A stretch of DNA of 20,733 nt from JBAVEL01 sp049587715 (GTDB taxonomy: Bacteria > Bacteroidota > Ignavibacteria > UBA10030 > UBA6906): NCBI GenBank assembly GCA_049587715.1, contig JBAVEL010000091.1, forward strand, positions 1 through 20,733, given 5' to 3'. Shown here in pieces: positions 14,437-20,733 of the stretch (positions are counted from its first letter, which is position 1; each line of letters starts with the position of its first letter). The notes under the pieces were generated by a model that ran no database searches, was not told the origin of the DNA, and saw only the letters and a list, made by a program, of their open reading frames with translations. The position numbers were made by a program, and so were the translations under genes.

Positions 14437-15567
14437 ATGAGCACACGGGTTTCCGGATCCCCCCTCCCTCTGACGGTCTTCTCCCTTCTGGCCCTTCTGG
14501 CTCTGGTGGCCGTGGAGGGCTCCCGGAAGGAGGTGCGGCAGCGGCACTACGCCGACAAGCTTGCCGCCGCCCGCACATCGCGCGCGGCCGAGCAGTATCT
14601 CCGGAACCACCGGCTGGAGAAGGGGATTTTTGTGGACATGGTCAACGATCCGAACCAGAGCGCCCTGATCGGCCAGCAGGTGACACCCACCACGACGGAT
14701 CGGGGAGACCTGGGCGCCAAGCTGGCCTCCACGAACCCCAACTTCGCGGGCGTGGTCGTGGACCTCCTGAAGGAGGCGGGCATCCGGAGCGGGGATCGGG
14801 TGGCCGTGGGAATGACGGGTTCCTTCCCGGCGCTGAACATCTCGGCCCTCTCGGCGCTGGAGACGGTCGGTGCGGTTCCCGTGGTGATCACCTCCGTGGG
14901 ATCGTCCAGCTGGGGGGCCAACGATCCCCAGTTCACCTGGCTGGATATGGAGCGGGTACTCGCCGGGGCGGGGATCCTGAGGACGCGCTCGGTTGCGGCC
15001 TCCATGGGAGGCGGCGGGGACGTGGGGAGAGGGCTGAGTCCCGAAGGGCGGGACCTGCTTCTGGACGCGATCCGGCGGAACGGGATTCCCCTCATCCGGG
15101 AGGATACTCTGGCGCGCAGCGTCCGGTCCCGCATGAGGTTCTACGACGGAGACAGCGGCTTCTCCCCCGTGCGTGCGTTCCTCAACATCGGAGGGGGTAT
15201 CGCCAGCCTCGGGGCGGCCGTGAACGCCCAGATCCTCCCCACGGGTCTGTCCGGCCGCCTCTGGCCGAAGAACTACGCAGGGCACGGAGTGATTGCGGAG
15301 ATGGCGCAGAGGGGCGTGCCGGTCATCCATCTCTATAACGTGCAGGAGCTCTGCGCGCGGTACGGGCTTCCCCAGGAGCCCGTACCGCTTCCTTCCCCCG
15401 GGCAGGGGGGTGTCTTTGCCGAGGAGCGGTATGACACGGCCGTGACGGCCTCGGCGGCGGGGGTGCTGCTGGCCCTGCTTCTGGCGGCGGCCGTTCTGGA
15501 AAGGCGGGGGCACCGGCTGGGGAGCGAACGTGTCCAGAGCACGCCTGCGGAAGCCGACGAGCTCTGA
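14437..15567 (+). CDS. pgsW: Poly-gamma-glutamate system protein, PgsW type
   Basis: Third gene of the PGA unit, 376 residues, starting 7 bases after pgsC. One hydrophobic segment lies near each end (about 10-27 and 328-347), with a soluble domain of about 300 residues between. That domain includes DPNQSALIGQQVTPTTTDRG, a glycine-rich GDRVAVGMTGSFPALN, ITSVGSSSWGANDPQFTWLDMER and FLNIGGGIASLG. I recognise this as the 'poly-gamma-glutamate system protein' family (PgsW) found with PgsBC in several non-Bacillus phyla. Its biochemical function is not known to me. The domain may face the periplasm and replace CapA/PgsA, which is absent here. The family call is from memory, not from a search. Confidence 0.8.
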   Translation: MSTRVSGSPLPLTVFSLLALLALVAVEGSRKEVRQRHYADKLAAARTSRAAEQYLRNHRLEKGIFVDMVNDPNQSALIGQQVTPTTTDRGDLGAKLASTNPNFAGVVVDLLKEAGIRSGDRVAVGMTGSFPALNISALSALETVGAVPVVITSVGSSSWGANDPQFTWLDMERVLAGAGILRTRSVAASMGGGGDVGRGLSPEGRDLLLDAIRRNGIPLIREDTLARSVRSRMRFYDGDSGFSPVRAFLNIGGGIASLGAAVNAQILPTGLSGRLWPKNYAGHGVIAEMAQRGVPVIHLYNVQELCARYGLPQEPVPLPSPGQGGVFAEERYDTAVTASAAGVLLALLLAAAVLERRGHRLGSERVQSTPAEADEL

Positions 15568-15602
15568 ATGGAGCGCCGGAGTACCACACCGGGAGGGAAC
15601 TC

Positions 15603-16511
15603 ATGATGCGAGCGATGCTTGTCACGCTGGGGGCTGTCTGTCTGGGACTCGTGCGTCCGGAGGCGGGGTCCGCCGGGGACAGGGAGTTGACGCCCCGGCC
15701 GGGCCGTCCCGGGGCGGCGGTGTTCGTGGGCGGCCGGGTCCGCTCCTATCACCTCCTGGATGCGCGGCGGGGGAGCACCTTGCACGTCCGGGGCCCGGGC
15801 GAGGTCCGTTTTGTGGGACGGGCGGTGTTCCGGCCCGGCGACGGGGATACGTTGCGCTATGCGATCCGCACCCGTGTGGACGGCGGTGCACCCGGGCGGA
15901 AGGAATTCACCGCCAGGCGGTCCCGGCTTGCCGCCTTCCGCCCCGACAGCGCGGGCGTCCCCGGAGAGGCGCGGCAGTTCGTCATCCGACTGGGCCGGGG
16001 AGAACACACGGTGCGGTTTCTTCAGGGGGATTCCCTCCCGGCGGTGGTGGGGCGCTATCTGTTCCGCCCCTCGCGGCTGCGCCGCCAGAAATGGGCCGCC
16101 GTCACACCCCGTTCCCCTCTCGATCCGGTCGAGCTTGTCGCCGGAGGGGAATCCGTCCGCACCTACCGGTTCTCGGCCACGGAGCCCCTCGTCCTGGAGG
16201 TGCAGGGTCCCACGGAGCTCCGCCTGCTCACGCGGGTGGAGCACGCGACCGCCATGCAGGGGGCCCTGCACTACCGCCTGCAGGTGCGCCGCGGGGGGAA
16301 GGTGGTGAACACCTATCTCCTCTCCAGCCGCCAGTCGGGGTCCACCGCGTACCGGGAGAATCGGAGCCGGGTGCCCGCGCGGGCGAGGGAGATCATCCTC
16401 TCGGTTCCACGCGGACCGAACCGGTACACCATCCTCCCGCTGGATGAAGACAAGGGCGCCATCCTGGCCCAGGCCTTCATTCCGGAACGCCATGCCGCCC
16501 GCAGGAAATAG
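15603..16511 (+). CDS. Secreted protein with two tandem copies of an unrecognised domain
   Basis: I do not recognise this family. The 302 residues start with a signal peptide (hydrophobic 5-17, probable cleavage after AGSA, about residue 24). The rest is two related halves, about 38-155 and 172-298. The best-matching stretch is VRSYHLLDARRGSTLHVRGP against VRTYRFSATEPLVLEVQGP, followed in both by a basic beta-rich segment (LRYAIRTRVDGG against LHYRLQVRRGG) and a VPGEARQFVIRLGRGEHTVRF-like end. It looks like two beta-sandwiches, rich in Arg. It lies 35 bases after pgsW, with GGGAGGGAA as ribosome binding site, and overlaps the beta-barrel gene by 20 bases. A periplasmic role with the anionic PGA chain is plausible because of its basic charge, but that is inference. 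Confidence 0.75.
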   Translation: MMRAMLVTLGAVCLGLVRPEAGSAGDRELTPRPGRPGAAVFVGGRVRSYHLLDARRGSTLHVRGPGEVRFVGRAVFRPGDGDTLRYAIRTRVDGGAPGRKEFTARRSRLAAFRPDSAGVPGEARQFVIRLGRGEHTVRFLQGDSLPAVVGRYLFRPSRLRRQKWAAVTPRSPLDPVELVAGGESVRTYRFSATEPLVLEVQGPTELRLLTRVEHATAMQGALHYRLQVRRGGKVVNTYLLSSRQSGSTAYRENRSRVPARAREIILSVPRGPNRYTILPLDEDKGAILAQAFIPERHAARRK

Positions 16512-17598
16512 CCGGGAGGGGGCCTTCCGGGTGCGCCTGGCTGCTCTGGTCATCCCCCTCCTGATGCCGGGGGCCGTCTCATTCCTCCCGCTGCGGGCCC
16601 GGACGGCGGACCCGGCCTGGCGCGCGACCGTCTCCCTCCGGGGGGCCTACGACGACAACATCCTCCGCTTCTCCGACCTCTACCTGGACCTCTTCCGGAA
16701 GGGGAGCGACCCCGGCAGGTTTCATATCAGGACCGGCGACGACGTTGTTTTGCAGAGCGCGGCCCAGCTCTCGGTGCGCTTCGAGGCGCTCCCCCGTCTT
16801 CCCACGACCGTGTCGGGGGGGATCCGCCTCCGCACGGGTCTTCGCAACCCGATCAAGAACTTCACCGCTCTCAGCCTGCGGGTGCGTCAGGCGGCGGGGA
16901 GCGGCACCTGGGCTTCGCTTGCCTACTCCCTGATACCCTCCTTCTACGTCCGGCACTACCGGATCGATGAAGACCTCCCCCAGGGGGAATCCTACCAGCC
17001 CTTCACCTATGGAAAGGAACGGGTCTCCCTGGAACTCCGCCGGCAGGTGGCGGCGGGGACGGTGGTGAGTCTGGAACTCGCCCTTGCCAGGTCCCTGCAC
17101 AACGGGTATTTCACGGCCTACGACACGAGGGAACGGGAAGGGAGCATCGACTTGAGCCGGCGCCTGCATTCCCGGTTCCTGGCTGCGGCCTCCTTCCGCT
17201 ACACGGACGCGAGGGCCGAAGGACGGGTTTCGGGAGGCGGCATGGATCCGTCGTACCGGGAGATACGCTGGGGTCTTGCCTGTGTCTGGGACCTGCCGCC
17301 GATCCGGACCCTGCGGCACTCCCTGCAGGTGGAGGCGGCGTATCTCCGGAGAGCGTACGGCTCAAGGTTGCCGGTGGAGGCCGATCCGCTCCACGCCGGA
17401 CGGCTGGACCATGCGGCGGACGCGGACCTCGGGTACCGGCTCGAACTCGGCGCCGGATGGGCCGTGACGGCGGACTACGGGTGGTTCCTCCGGGATGCCG
17501 GATCGGTCTCGCCCGTCAACGAGCGGCTGCTCTCGGAGGAACGGGATTACGTCCAGAACGCCGTGGGGCTTGGCTGTTCGTACGTGCTTGAATGGTGA
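16492..17598 (+). CDS. Outer-membrane beta-barrel protein linked to the PGA genes
   Basis: The 368 residues begin with a signal peptide (basic 8-16, hydrophobic 17-30) and then AYDDNILRFSDLYLD, a motif style common at the start of outer-membrane barrels. The remainder alternates polar and apolar residues in strands of 9-12 with charged turns, and ends in the aromatic LGCSYVLEW, the usual last-strand signal for barrel assembly. No enzymatic motif is seen. The start ATG 16492 overlaps the preceding gene by 20 bases, so both are translated together. The frame is open further upstream to 16444, but that would cut off the signal peptide. It is a candidate for PGA passage or anchoring in the outer membrane; specific family unknown. 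Confidence 0.78.
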   Translation: MPPAGNSREGAFRVRLAALVIPLLMPGAVSFLPLRARTADPAWRATVSLRGAYDDNILRFSDLYLDLFRKGSDPGRFHIRTGDDVVLQSAAQLSVRFEALPRLPTTVSGGIRLRTGLRNPIKNFTALSLRVRQAAGSGTWASLAYSLIPSFYVRHYRIDEDLPQGESYQPFTYGKERVSLELRRQVAAGTVVSLELALARSLHNGYFTAYDTREREGSIDLSRRLHSRFLAAASFRYTDARAEGRVSGGGMDPSYREIRWGLACVWDLPPIRTLRHSLQVEAAYLRRAYGSRLPVEADPLHAGRLDHAADADLGYRLELGAGWAVTADYGWFLRDAGSVSPVNERLLSEERDYVQNAVGLGCSYVLEW

Positions 17599-17622
17599 TA
17601 CGGAATCCGCAGGAGGTCTCCC

Positions 17623-18630
17623 ATGAAACCGCTTCCTTTCCTTCTCCTTCCGTCGCTCCTCTGTGCGTGGGCGGGGTGTCTGGAACCTGAAGTCCCCCCG
17701 CTCTCTCCGCCTTTGCCCACGGGCGGATATTCCGTTGTGGGGAGGGTGCGCACTCCGGGGGCCGCGCAGGACGTGGTTGTCCGGGATACCCTGGCGTTTG
17801 TGGCCCAGGGAGAGGGGGGCCTGGCCGTTCTGACCGTGGCCGATCCCCGCCGCCCCGCCCTCATGACCGTGCTCCAGGAGGGAGTACGGGGCTATGCCAC
17901 CAAGATTGCGATCAAGGACTCGGCTGTGTATGTGGGTTCGGGAACCTTCGGGATCCAGGTTGTGGATGTGGCGAACCCGCGTGAGCCCTATACAACCGTC
18001 GAGAACCTGGGTATCCGCCCGGCCCGATCCCTGCTTGTGTTCGGGAATTTCCTCTTTGCCTCGGCCAGCGAGCTCGGGGTCCGGATCTGCGAGGTGGGGT
18101 TCCCCACCCAGCCCGACCTCCGCGGGGGGATGCGGCCGCCGGGATACGCCCGGGGGATGGCCTTCACCCCCGACAGCTCCCGCCTGCTTGTTGCCTGCGG
18201 CGAGTTGGGCCTTGCCGTCTTCGACATCTCGGAGATGCAGGACGGGTGGGGGAACTACCGTCAGCTTGCCTGGCTGGACCTGCCCGGATATGCCGAGGAC
18301 GTGGCGGTGGCGGGAACGGAGCCCTTTGCGCTCCTGGCCTGCGGAACCGCCGGACTGCAGGTCGTCCGGTTTTCGGACTCCTCGGGCATCGTTCCGGTAT
18401 CCTTCCTGGAAACGGGAGGGTACGCCAAGGAGATCGCCTGGCGCGACGGCACCGTCTTCATGAGCGCGGAGACCCGCGGTCTTCAGATCATCTCCGTCGG
18501 GGATCCCTCCGCGCCCCGTCTGGCCGGCGTGGTGGAGACGGAGTACGCCCTGGGTCTCACACTCGAGGGGGAGCGCATCTTCCTGGCGGACGAGTCCGAG
18601 GGCCTCCTCGTCATCGCCCGGCAGCCGTAG
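17623..18630 (+). CDS. Lipoprotein with seven LVIVD-type beta-propeller repeats
   Basis: Residues 1-18 form a lipoprotein signal peptide ending in WAGC (Cys19; tryptophan at -3 is unusual). After a Pro-rich tether, seven repeats of about 40 residues follow. Each has the pattern G-[YI]-A-x-x-[IV]-A-[hydrophobic], then a strand, then GLxVxDVxxP: for example YATKIAIKDSAVYVGSG, YARGMAFTPDS, YAEDVAVAG, YAKEIAWRDG and YALGLTLEGE. Seven such repeats predict a seven-bladed propeller. LVIVD proteins usually bind or display at the cell surface. The gene sits 24 bases after the barrel gene (GGAGG ribosome binding site) and ends the unit. A surface partner for the barrel or for PGA is inferred from position only. 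Confidence 0.82.
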   Translation: MKPLPFLLLPSLLCAWAGCLEPEVPPLSPPLPTGGYSVVGRVRTPGAAQDVVVRDTLAFVAQGEGGLAVLTVADPRRPALMTVLQEGVRGYATKIAIKDSAVYVGSGTFGIQVVDVANPREPYTTVENLGIRPARSLLVFGNFLFASASELGVRICEVGFPTQPDLRGGMRPPGYARGMAFTPDSSRLLVACGELGLAVFDISEMQDGWGNYRQLAWLDLPGYAEDVAVAGTEPFALLACGTAGLQVVRFSDSSGIVPVSFLETGGYAKEIAWRDGTVFMSAETRGLQIISVGDPSAPRLAGVVETEYALGLTLEGERIFLADESEGLLVIARQP

Positions 18631-19231
18631 GTCCCCCCGTCCCCGGCTGTTTTCCGGACCGGCGCGTCAGCATGCCCGCACTCTGGAGCAGGGGGGAGCA
18701 GGCAATGTCGCCGGGCGCCGCAAACCGGTCTCCTGCGCGGGGAAGGAGGTCCAGGCCGGCCGCGTTGTAGGCATGCGCGACATACTGGGAACAGAAGAAA
18801 GCCCGTTCCCGCCGGGCCCGATCGCCGGGCCCGGGCGGCATTCCCAGGAGCGCCCGCAGGCCGATGAGCAACGCGCCGAGAAGAGCGTACTCCTTCCCCA
18901 GCTCATCCTGGGCGCGGAGGACGATCCGCTCCCTCAGCGGGGAGGGGATCCCCTCGCGTGTGCTGAACAGCTCCACGCGGCCGTCATAGGCCGAGATGCT
19001 GGAGGAAAGCGGTGTAACGATCACGCCGCGCCCGATCGCCTCCATCACCATCAGCCGGCGGTTCCACCAGACGGCAAGGCCCGCGTGGGAGTACGGCGAC
19101 CGTGTGAGATGCCGGATGAGGCGCGAGGTGCGCGACCTGCCGCGATAGAGCAGGATGTCTCCGTCGCGGATCCGGGGGCGGACATCCTCGTAGGGCACCA
19201 CGTTTGTGTTGGGGTTCCGTCCGCGCTTCAT
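18611..19231 (-). CDS. YiiX-like permuted papain-fold hydrolase
   Basis: A member of the YiiX/YebB (permuted NlpC/P60-like) cysteine hydrolases, which act on peptidoglycan-type or lipid amide bonds. From ATG 19231: RDGDILLYRG (about residues 22-31), the catalytic His49 in SPYSHAGLAVW, Glu64 in VMEAIGRG, and Cys147 in AFFCSQYVAHAYNAAG. These are in the His...Cys order of the permuted family. There is no signal peptide, so it is probably cytoplasmic. ATG 19231 is chosen over GTG 19255 because the promoter at 19290-19262 would start transcription near 19255, and AGGAAAGGGA lies upstream of the ATG. The 3' end overlaps the lipoprotein gene by 20 bases, tail to tail. It is 206 residues. It sits next to a gamma-glutamyl polymer locus but is transcribed apart from it. 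Confidence 0.85.
   Translation of the reverse strand: MKRGRNPNTNVVPYEDVRPRIRDGDILLYRGRSRTSRLIRHLTRSPYSHAGLAVWWNRRLMVMEAIGRGVIVTPLSSSISAYDGRVELFSTREGIPSPLRERIVLRAQDELGKEYALLGALLIGLRALLGMPPGPGDRARRERAFFCSQYVAHAYNAAGLDLLPRAGDRFAAPGDIACSPLLQSAGMLTRRSGKQPGTGGPTAAGR
18622..18653 (+). terminator. Probable terminator of the PGA operon
   Basis: CAGCCG (18622-18627) pairs with CGGCTG (18644-18649) around a 16-base loop, followed by TTTT (18650-18653). It overlaps the last codons of the lipoprotein gene and faces the convergent - strand gene. The stem is short and the loop long, so the call is moderate. Confidence 0.45.
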
Positions 19232-19261
19232 CTCCCGTCCCTTTCCTGGGGGCACCGTGGA

Positions 19262-19290
19262 AACCTACGGAAGCGGGGCCGTGGAAGCAA
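19262..19290 (-). promoter_or_regulatory. Probable promoter of the YiiX-like gene
   Basis: Read on the - strand: TTGCTT (19290-19285), a 17-base spacer, TAGGTT (19267-19262). Transcription would start about 24 bases before ATG 19231. Its -35 faces that of the ferredoxin promoter across 19 bases, so the two genes diverge from a shared control region. Confidence 0.6.
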
Positions 19291-19309
19291 ACCTCCTGCG
19301 GCCCTGTCC

Positions 19310-19338
19310 TTGCAATTCGTGGGCGTTTTTCTTAGGTT
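19310..19338 (+). promoter_or_regulatory. Probable promoter of the ferredoxin gene
   Basis: TTGCAA at 19310-19315, a 17-base spacer and TAGGTT at 19333-19338, followed by CG (TAGGTTCG, close to TAnnTTTG). The leader before ATG 19444 would be about 99 bases. It contains a compact GC stem near GCCTCCCCGGAGGC (about 19368-19381), but no riboswitch that I recognise. Confidence 0.6.
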
Positions 19339-19443
19339 CGATGGACAAGGAGGTCCCGTTCCGCGCCGCCTCCCCGGAGGCACACTCCGGCCGGCAACGG
19401 ATCGGGGGCGCATCCTGAACCATTCGTAGGGAGGAAGAGCATT

Positions 19444-19788
19444 ATGGCAACGATGATCACGGAGGAGTGTATCAACTGCGGGGCGTGCGAGCCCGAATGC
19501 CCGAATACCGCCATCTATGCGGGAGGGGCGCAGTACGAGTTGAACGGGCAGATGTTCGATGCCCTGTCCAATGACTTCTACTACATCGTTCCCGAGAAGT
19601 GCACCGAGTGCGTGGGACACTTCGATCAGGAACAGTGCGCGGCGGTCTGTCCGGTGGATTGCTGTGTCCCGGATCCAAACCGCGTGGAGACCGAGGAGGT
19701 CCTGTTCGCCCGGGCACACACCCTGCACCCGGGCAAGGATTTTCCCCAACTCAGCGCCTCCAGCTCGCGTTTCCGGAAGTCCTCCTGA
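19444..19788 (+). CDS. 2[4Fe-4S] ferredoxin, YfhL type
   Basis: Low-potential electron carrier. The first cluster motif is Cys9-x2-Cys12-x2-Cys15-x3-Cys19-Pro (CINCGACEPECP). The second is Cys53-x2-Cys56-x8-Cys65-x3-Cys69-Pro, with the long eight-residue spacer that marks the YfhL/Alvin family of ferredoxins. Two further cysteines (73 and 74) follow directly. A 30-residue insert between the clusters is typical of the family. The length is 114 residues; the C-terminal 25 residues are a polar tail. The start ATG 19444 has GGGAGGAAG 9 bases upstream. The gene is monocistronic, or is read through the hairpin at 19830 into the next gene. Confidence 0.93.
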   Translation: MATMITEECINCGACEPECPNTAIYAGGAQYELNGQMFDALSNDFYYIVPEKCTECVGHFDQEQCAAVCPVDCCVPDPNRVETEEVLFARAHTLHPGKDFPQLSASSSRFRKSS

Positions 19789-19829
19789 GAGTCCCTGCTC
19801 CGGACGGAAGACGCCTGAATGGCGCCGGG

Positions 19830-19860
19830 AGGCCGGCTTTCCGCCAAGGGAGGCCGGCCT
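19830..19860 (+). terminator. Terminator-like hairpin after the ferredoxin gene
   Basis: AGGCCGGC (19830-19837) pairs perfectly with GCCGGCCT (19853-19860) over a 15-base loop, followed by TCTCCGTT. The arms also lie inside a direct repeat of GGGAGGCCGGC. It begins 42 bases after the ferredoxin stop. The T tract is poor, so terminator function is likely but not certain. Confidence 0.5.
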
Positions 19861-19898
19861 TCTCCGTTGGGGACCGGCAAGGACCCGGAGTGAACGGC

Positions 19899-20733
19899 AT
19901 GCAGATCGGACCCTATACCCTCCGCATTCTCGACACCGGCCCCCTGGCCCTGGACGGCGGCGCGATGTTCGGTGTCGTGCCCCGGGTTCTCTGGGAGCGG
20001 TCGCATCCTCCGGACAGCCTGAACCGCATCGCCATGGTCTCCCGCGTCCTGCTGATCTCCGCTCCCGGCCGGAAGATCCTCATCGACACGGGATCGGGAA
20101 CGAAGCTGACCTCCCGGGCGGCGGATATCTACGGTGTGGACCGATGCCGCTCGGACCTCCGGAGGGTCCTGCGGGATGCCGGGACGGATCCGGAGGAGGT
20201 GACGGACGTTGTCCTCACCCATCTGCACTTCGACCATGCAGGAGGAGGCACGGTACGGGAGGGGGGGGAGGCGGTGCCTGCTTTCCCCCGCGCCGCCTAC
20301 CACGTCCAGCGGGAGCAGTGGAACGCAGCCCTGCATCCGACCGAGCGGGACAGGGCAAGCTATCTCCCCGAGGACTTTCTGCCGCTCGACCGCCACGGCC
20401 GGCTGGCCCTGCTGGACGGAGAGGGGGAGCTCTTCCCGGGCATTCATATCCGGGTCTTCCATGGCCACACGGCAGCCATGCAGTGTCCCGTCGTGTCGGA
20501 CGGCCGGACGACCCTTGTGCACGCCGCGGATCTGATCCCCATGACGGGACACATTCGGCTTCCCTGGATCATGGCCTACGATCTGCAGCCCCTCGTGACC
20601 CTCCGGGAGAAAAAAGCCCTCCTGGCCGAAGCCTGCGAAAAGGAATGGATGCTCTTCTTCCAGCACGATCCCCGTCTGAGCGGGGCGTACGTCTCGGAGG
20701 GGGAGGGGGGGGTGGAGCTCCGTCCGGTGCCGG
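19899..20733 (+). CDS. Metallo-beta-lactamase-fold hydrolase, cut by the window end
   Basis: A zinc hydrolase of the MBL superfamily; 278 residues are visible and no stop is reached. The metal site is complete: HLHFDHAG (His108, His110, Asp112, His113), FHGHT, the bridging Asp in HAADLIPM and the late His in FFQHD. The layout, with DTGSGTKLTS before the HxHxDH and no large insert, resembles lactonase-like or quorum-quenching MBL proteins rather than RNase Z or glyoxalase II. The substrate cannot be named. ATG 19899 has GGAG 8 bases upstream; the in-frame GTG at 19890 is less likely. No local-type promoter is seen, so it may depend on read-through from the ferredoxin gene. Only the last residues should be missing. 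Confidence 0.85.
   Translation, partial: MQIGPYTLRILDTGPLALDGGAMFGVVPRVLWERSHPPDSLNRIAMVSRVLLISAPGRKILIDTGSGTKLTSRAADIYGVDRCRSDLRRVLRDAGTDPEEVTDVVLTHLHFDHAGGGTVREGGEAVPAFPRAAYHVQREQWNAALHPTERDRASYLPEDFLPLDRHGRLALLDGEGELFPGIHIRVFHGHTAAMQCPVVSDGRTTLVHAADLIPMTGHIRLPWIMAYDLQPLVTLREKKALLAEACEKEWMLFFQHDPRLSGAYVSEGEGGVELRPVP

Noticed and set aside
19341..19418. 25-codon open frame starting with ATG in the ferredoxin leader, with AAGGAGG inside it
   Set aside because: The ATG lies only two bases after the -10 box, before the expected transcription start, and the peptide has no recognisable feature.
20693..20720. Dense G runs at the window end (also near 20258-20275 and 7445-7480) that could form G-quadruplexes
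   Set aside because: They fall inside coding sequence as Gly/Glu codons, as expected in a GC-rich genome. No regulatory context supports a special role.

Overview
This is a GC-rich (roughly two-thirds G+C), densely packed bacterial window with 20 protein-coding genes, 19 on the + strand and one on the - strand. The two end genes run off the window. A 14-subunit-type complex I, outer-membrane features (a beta-barrel protein and lipoproteins) and cobalamin-dependent methionine synthase point to a Gram-negative, respiring bacterium. Five intergenic regions carry the same promoter shape, TTGnnn-N17-TAnnTT. Its -10 half recalls the TAnnTTTG element of Bacteroidetes. Together with the gene set, this suggests a lineage in or near the FCB group (Eisenbacteria, Krumholzibacteria or Gemmatimonadota-like), but the placement is inference and weak. 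No RNA genes, CRISPR arrays, insertion sequences or integration signs were seen, and no gap above 300 bases is without a gene.

Layout. (1) 3-815: 3' end of a long-chain acyl-CoA synthetase. (2) 816-7982: a promoter directly after that stop, then nuoABCDEF, dut, an rsmI-like methyltransferase, apaG, and a fused rhodanese-thioredoxin gene, closed by a strong hairpin. nuoG to nuoN are absent, so the rest of complex I must be elsewhere. (3) 8019-12619: a new promoter, a DipZ/TlpA-like thioredoxin-fold protein with CVHS in place of CxxC, then methionine synthase split into two genes: metH-N (homocysteine and folate domains) and metH-C (B12 and activation domains), joined by an ATGA overlap.

(4) 12640-18653: a poly-gamma-glutamate (PGA) locus with its own promoter: pgsB (ligase), pgsC (membrane partner), a PgsW-type protein, then three envelope proteins I cannot match to known PGA functions. 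These are a secreted protein with a duplicated domain, an outer-membrane beta-barrel, and a seven-repeat LVIVD beta-propeller lipoprotein. CapA/PgsA is missing. This looks like a PGA synthesis and export or anchoring system adapted to a cell with two membranes, and it is the most interesting part of the window.

(5) 18611-20733: a convergent YiiX-like papain-fold hydrolase on the - strand, a divergent pair of promoters, a YfhL-type 2[4Fe-4S] ferredoxin, a terminator-like hairpin, and a metallo-beta-lactamase-fold hydrolase cut by the window end.
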